8,605 bases of DNA, from contig CALMPZ010000011.1 in assembly GCA_937871645.1 (NCBI GenBank), positions 1 through 8,605 of the forward strand. Reading direction: 5' to 3'. The notes under the pieces are model-generated. The model did no database searches, was not told the DNA's origin, and was given only the letters and a program-made list of their open reading frames with translations. The position numbers and the translations under genes are program-made. This stretch comes from an uncultured Polymorphobacter sp. (lineage in GTDB: Bacteria; Pseudomonadota; Alphaproteobacteria; Sphingomonadales; Sphingomonadaceae). Of this stretch, positions 6,715 to 8,605 are shown one piece after another (the first letter of the stretch is position 1; every line of letters begins with the position of its first letter).

Positions 6715-6718
6715 GGAG
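6715..6718 (+). promoter_or_regulatory. Ribosome binding site GGAG of the acyl-CoA ligase gene
   Basis: GGAG within ACGGAGAC, 7 bases before ATG 6726. It sets the start there rather than at the in-frame TTG at 6672. Confidence 0.6.
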
Positions 6719-6725
6719 ACCCGCC

Positions 6726-8288
6726 ATGCATCCCTACCTTCACGCGCAGACCAACCCCGACAAGGCCGCGCTGATCATGGCCGGCAGCGGCGAGACGGTG
6801 ACCTACCGCAAACTCGACGACCGCTCGAACCAGGGCGCGCAGCTGTTCCGTGCCATCGGGCTGCAGGCCGGCGACGGCATCGCCTTCTTCATCGAAAACC
6901 ATCCGCGCTATTACGAACTGCTATGGGCCGCACAACGCGCCGGGCTGCGCTTCACTTGCCTGTCGTCGAAGCTGACCGTCGATGAAGTCGCCTATATCCT
7001 CCAGGATTGCCAGGCCAAGGCGTTCATCACCTCGACAGCGCTGCTCGGTATTGCGGTGCCCGCCGCTGCGCAGGCCGGTACCAGCAACCTGTATGTGCTC
7101 GGCGAATCCGCCAGCGGTTTCGAAAATTTCGAAGCTGCACGCGCACGTTATCCGGCAACGCCGATCGCGGACCAGACCTCGGGCAGCGCGATGCTCTATT
7201 CATCGGGCACCACCGGCCGGCCCAAGGGCGTCAAGCGCGCCGGCGTCGTCGATCCCGACATTGCCGCACCCAACACGCTCGCGATGATCGGCACCGCGCT
7301 CTACGGCTGGACCGCCGACACCATCTATCTGTCGCCAGCGCCGCTGTATCATGCCGCGCCGCTGGGCTGGTCGATGGCCGTGCAGTCGCTGGGCGGCACC
7401 GTGGTGATGGTGGAAGGTTTTGATGCCGAAGCGGCGCTCGCCGCCATCGAACGCCACAAGGTGACGAGCGCGCAATGGGTGCCAACGCATTTCATCCGCA
7501 TGCTCAAGCTGCCCGAAGACGTCCGCAGCAAATACGACCTGTCGTCGCTGACCGCGGTGTTCCACGCCGCAGCGCCCTGCCCCGTCCCGGTCAAGGAAGC
7601 GATGATCAGCTGGTGGGGTCCGATCATCAACGAATATTACGCCGGCACCGAAGGCAACGGCTTCTGCGTCTGCAACTCGACCGAATGGCTCGCGCATAAG
7701 GGCTCGGTTGGCAAGGGCATGGGCGTCGAAGTCAAGATTTGCGACGAGGACGGCAATGAACTGCCGGTGCGCAGCGAAGGCCTGGTGTTCTTCTCCGGCG
7801 GCGGCCAGTTCGAATATTACGGCGACCCTGCCAAGACTGCTGAATCGCTCAACAAGCACGGCTGGTCGACGCTCGGCGATGTCGGCTGGCTCGACGAGGA
7901 CGGCTTCCTCTACCTCACCGACCGCAAGAGCTTCATGATCATTTCGGGCGGCGTGAACATCTACCCGCAGGAAATCGAAAACCTGCTGATCGGCCATCCC
8001 AAGGTCGCCGATGTCGCCGTCGTCGGCGCCCCGCACGAGGAAATGGGCGAGGAAGTCGTCGCGGTCATCCAGCCGATGGACTGGGCCGACGCCACCCCCG
8101 AATTCGCCGCCGAAGTCTCGGCGTGGCTCCGCGAGCGCCTGTCGCACGTCAAGTCGCCGCGCCGCATCGACTTCATGGTCGAACTGCCACGCCACCAGAC
8201 CGGCAAGCTCTACAAGCGACTGATCCGCGACACCTATTGGGGCAAGGCCGCAACGCCGCTCGAACTGGTGCCCGGCAGCCGGCGCTAG
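6726..8288 (+). CDS. AMP-forming acyl-CoA ligase (acyl-CoA synthetase, FadD-like)
   Basis: A 520-residue cytoplasmic member of the ANL (adenylate-forming) superfamily that activates a carboxylic acid with ATP to an acyl-AMP and transfers it to CoA. Motifs: the N-terminal opening MHPYLHAQTNPDKAALI, P-loop YSSGTTGRPKG (158-168, K168), NEYYAGTEG (302-310, adenine/Mg region), STLGDVGWLDEDGFLYLTDR (381-400, with D385 and hinge-proximal R400), SFMIISGGVNIYPQEIE (402-418), and C-terminal TGKLYKR with catalytic K494. All core residues are present and the length is typical, so it should be active. No signal or membrane segment. It stands alone as a transcription unit, 141 bases behind the sulfatase stop, with its own ribosome site and a palindrome upstream. 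Substrate chain type cannot be read from sequence. A fatty, aromatic or terpenoid-derived acid are all possible. The ATG at 6726 matches where the family N-terminus begins. Confidence 0.93.
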   Translation: MHPYLHAQTNPDKAALIMAGSGETVTYRKLDDRSNQGAQLFRAIGLQAGDGIAFFIENHPRYYELLWAAQRAGLRFTCLSSKLTVDEVAYILQDCQAKAFITSTALLGIAVPAAAQAGTSNLYVLGESASGFENFEAARARYPATPIADQTSGSAMLYSSGTTGRPKGVKRAGVVDPDIAAPNTLAMIGTALYGWTADTIYLSPAPLYHAAPLGWSMAVQSLGGTVVMVEGFDAEAALAAIERHKVTSAQWVPTHFIRMLKLPEDVRSKYDLSSLTAVFHAAAPCPVPVKEAMISWWGPIINEYYAGTEGNGFCVCNSTEWLAHKGSVGKGMGVEVKICDEDGNELPVRSEGLVFFSGGGQFEYYGDPAKTAESLNKHGWSTLGDVGWLDEDGFLYLTDRKSFMIISGGVNIYPQEIENLLIGHPKVADVAVVGAPHEEMGEEVVAVIQPMDWADATPEFAAEVSAWLRERLSHVKSPRRIDFMVELPRHQTGKLYKRLIRDTYWGKAATPLELVPGSRR

Positions 8289-8298
8289 GCGCAGGCTG

Positions 8299-8339
8299 AA
8301 AAAAGCCATTGGGACTGCGCCGCAAACCGGCGCGGTCCC
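8299..8339 (-). terminator. Hairpin and T-run, likely terminator of the tRNA-Leu transcript
   Basis: A 12-base-pair stem (8311-8322 with 8328-8339, one G-U wobble, loop CAAAC) starts 27 bases past the tRNA 3' end on the minus strand. It is followed after six bases by six T (8304-8299). The T-run is a little further from the stem than usual. On the plus strand the same hairpin lies 22 bases past the acyl-CoA ligase stop without a T-run, so it may also slow transcription from that side. Confidence 0.5.
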
Positions 8340-8365
8340 GCAGGGTGCGGCATCGTCGCATGGAA

Positions 8366-8450
8366 TGGTGCCCCTGGCCGGACTCGAACCAGCACGCCTT
8401 TCGGCACTCGATTTTGAGTCGAGCGCGTCTACCAATTTCACCACAGGGGC
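8366..8450 (-). tRNA. tRNA-Leu (anticodon CAA)
   Basis: The minus strand folds as a complete class II tRNA of 85 nt including an encoded CCA. The acceptor stem is GCCCCTG/CAGGGGC, and the D-arm contains GAAATTGGTAGAC. The anticodon stem is CTCGA/TCGAG with loop CTCAAAA, giving anticodon CAA (complement of 8414-8416), which reads UUG leucine codons. A variable arm GCC-GAAA-GGC and the T-arm with TTCGAGT follow. The long variable arm and the anticodon agree on leucine. It is flanked by its own promoter-like hexamers and a terminator hairpin. Confidence 0.97.
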
Positions 8451-8460
8451 AGCAGGCAAG

Positions 8461-8489
8461 CTGCTAGCCGATGCGGCGCGGCGGTGCAA
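8461..8489 (-). promoter_or_regulatory. Promoter of tRNA-Leu: TTGCAC-17-TAGCAG
   Basis: On the minus strand TTGCAC (8489-8484) and TAGCAG (8466-8461) are 17 bases apart. The second hexamer ends 10 bases before the tRNA 5' end at 8450, so transcription would start only a few bases upstream of the mature tRNA. Position, spacing and hexamer match together make this the best promoter candidate in the window. Confidence 0.55.
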
Positions 8490-8543
8490 CGCCCGAACAA
8501 ACAAACCTTGCCAATTTGCCGCCGACGCCCCACGGATGCGATT

Positions 8544-8605
8544 ATGTCCAGACCTCCTCGCATTCCCGGTGGCGGCGGCGCCCCCGGTGGCCGCCCGCCC
8601 GGCAA
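8544..8605 (+). CDS. Start of an unidentified Pro/Gly-rich protein, partial at the right edge
   Basis: ATG 8544 opens a frame of 20 codons to the window end, beginning MSRPPRIPGGGGAPGGRPPG. Such a low-complexity basic, Pro/Gly-rich start suggests a disordered N-terminal tail rather than a signal peptide. A weak CGGA lies upstream. A second ATG at 8535 opens another frame that also has no stop before the edge, so even the reading frame is uncertain. I do not recognise the protein. It would be transcribed divergently from the tRNA gene. Confidence 0.35.
   Translation, partial: MSRPPRIPGGGGAPGGRPPG

Noticed and set aside
7200..8504. A 434-codon minus-strand frame opposite the acyl-CoA ligase and through the tRNA gene
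   Set aside because: It would translate across the tRNA and its terminator, and it is antisense to a ligase with every core motif intact.
8507..8545. TTGCCA ... GATTAT as a plus-strand promoter for the gene at the right edge
   Set aside because: The hexamers are 26 bases apart, far outside workable spacing, and the second overlaps the start codon.

Overview
The window is GC-rich (roughly two thirds G+C by eye). It reads like a chromosomal segment of an alphaproteobacterium, most likely of the Sphingomonadales (Sphingomonas / Sphingopyxis / Novosphingobium type). That placement is inferred from protein style, codon use and gene mix, not from a marker gene. Coding density is high. There are six protein-coding genes (two cut by the window edges), one tRNA gene and two informative intergenic regions. 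I saw no CRISPR array, insertion sequence, phage gene or integrase.

Left block, minus strand (1-2680). A two-gene operon starts near 2745. The first gene is a D-aminoacylase-type amidohydrolase (959-2680). Nine bases after its stop comes a BKACE-family (DUF849, beta-keto acid cleavage) gene that runs off the left edge. That second gene is the oddest thing here. It keeps the BKACE zinc and catalytic motifs, but just before its normal C-terminus it passes in frame into the middle of a short-chain dehydrogenase/reductase (SDR). The SDR part has the NAG motif and the catalytic Asn but no Rossmann TGxxxGxG segment. It is either a deletion-born fusion or an assembly chimera.

Divergent intergenic region (2681-2982). 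About 300 bases with no convincing gene. It holds a candidate minus-strand promoter (TTGCCG-17-CAAAAT) lying almost exactly on a 7-12-7 inverted repeat, a 10-base direct repeat, a small 5-4-5 inverted repeat and a strong ribosome binding site for the rightward gene.

Central block, plus strand (2983-6584). An exported family 3 glycoside hydrolase overlaps a Tat-exported type I sulfatase by the four bases ATGA. Both proteins would act outside the cytoplasm, and their coupling suggests joint attack on a sulfated sugar or glycoside.

Right block (6585-8605). An AMP-forming acyl-CoA ligase (6726-8288, plus strand) lies behind a perfect TTGACG-CTTA-CGTCAA inverted repeat. After it comes a tRNA-Leu(CAA) gene on the minus strand (8366-8450) with its own promoter-like hexamers and a hairpin/T-run terminator. 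The window ends in the first 20 codons of an unidentified plus-strand gene rich in Pro and Gly.

Working together: the amidohydrolase, BKACE and acyl-CoA ligase are the kinds of enzymes found in catabolic clusters for acyl or amide compounds, while the GH3-sulfatase pair forms a separate glycan module. A single pathway joining all of them is not shown by the sequence.
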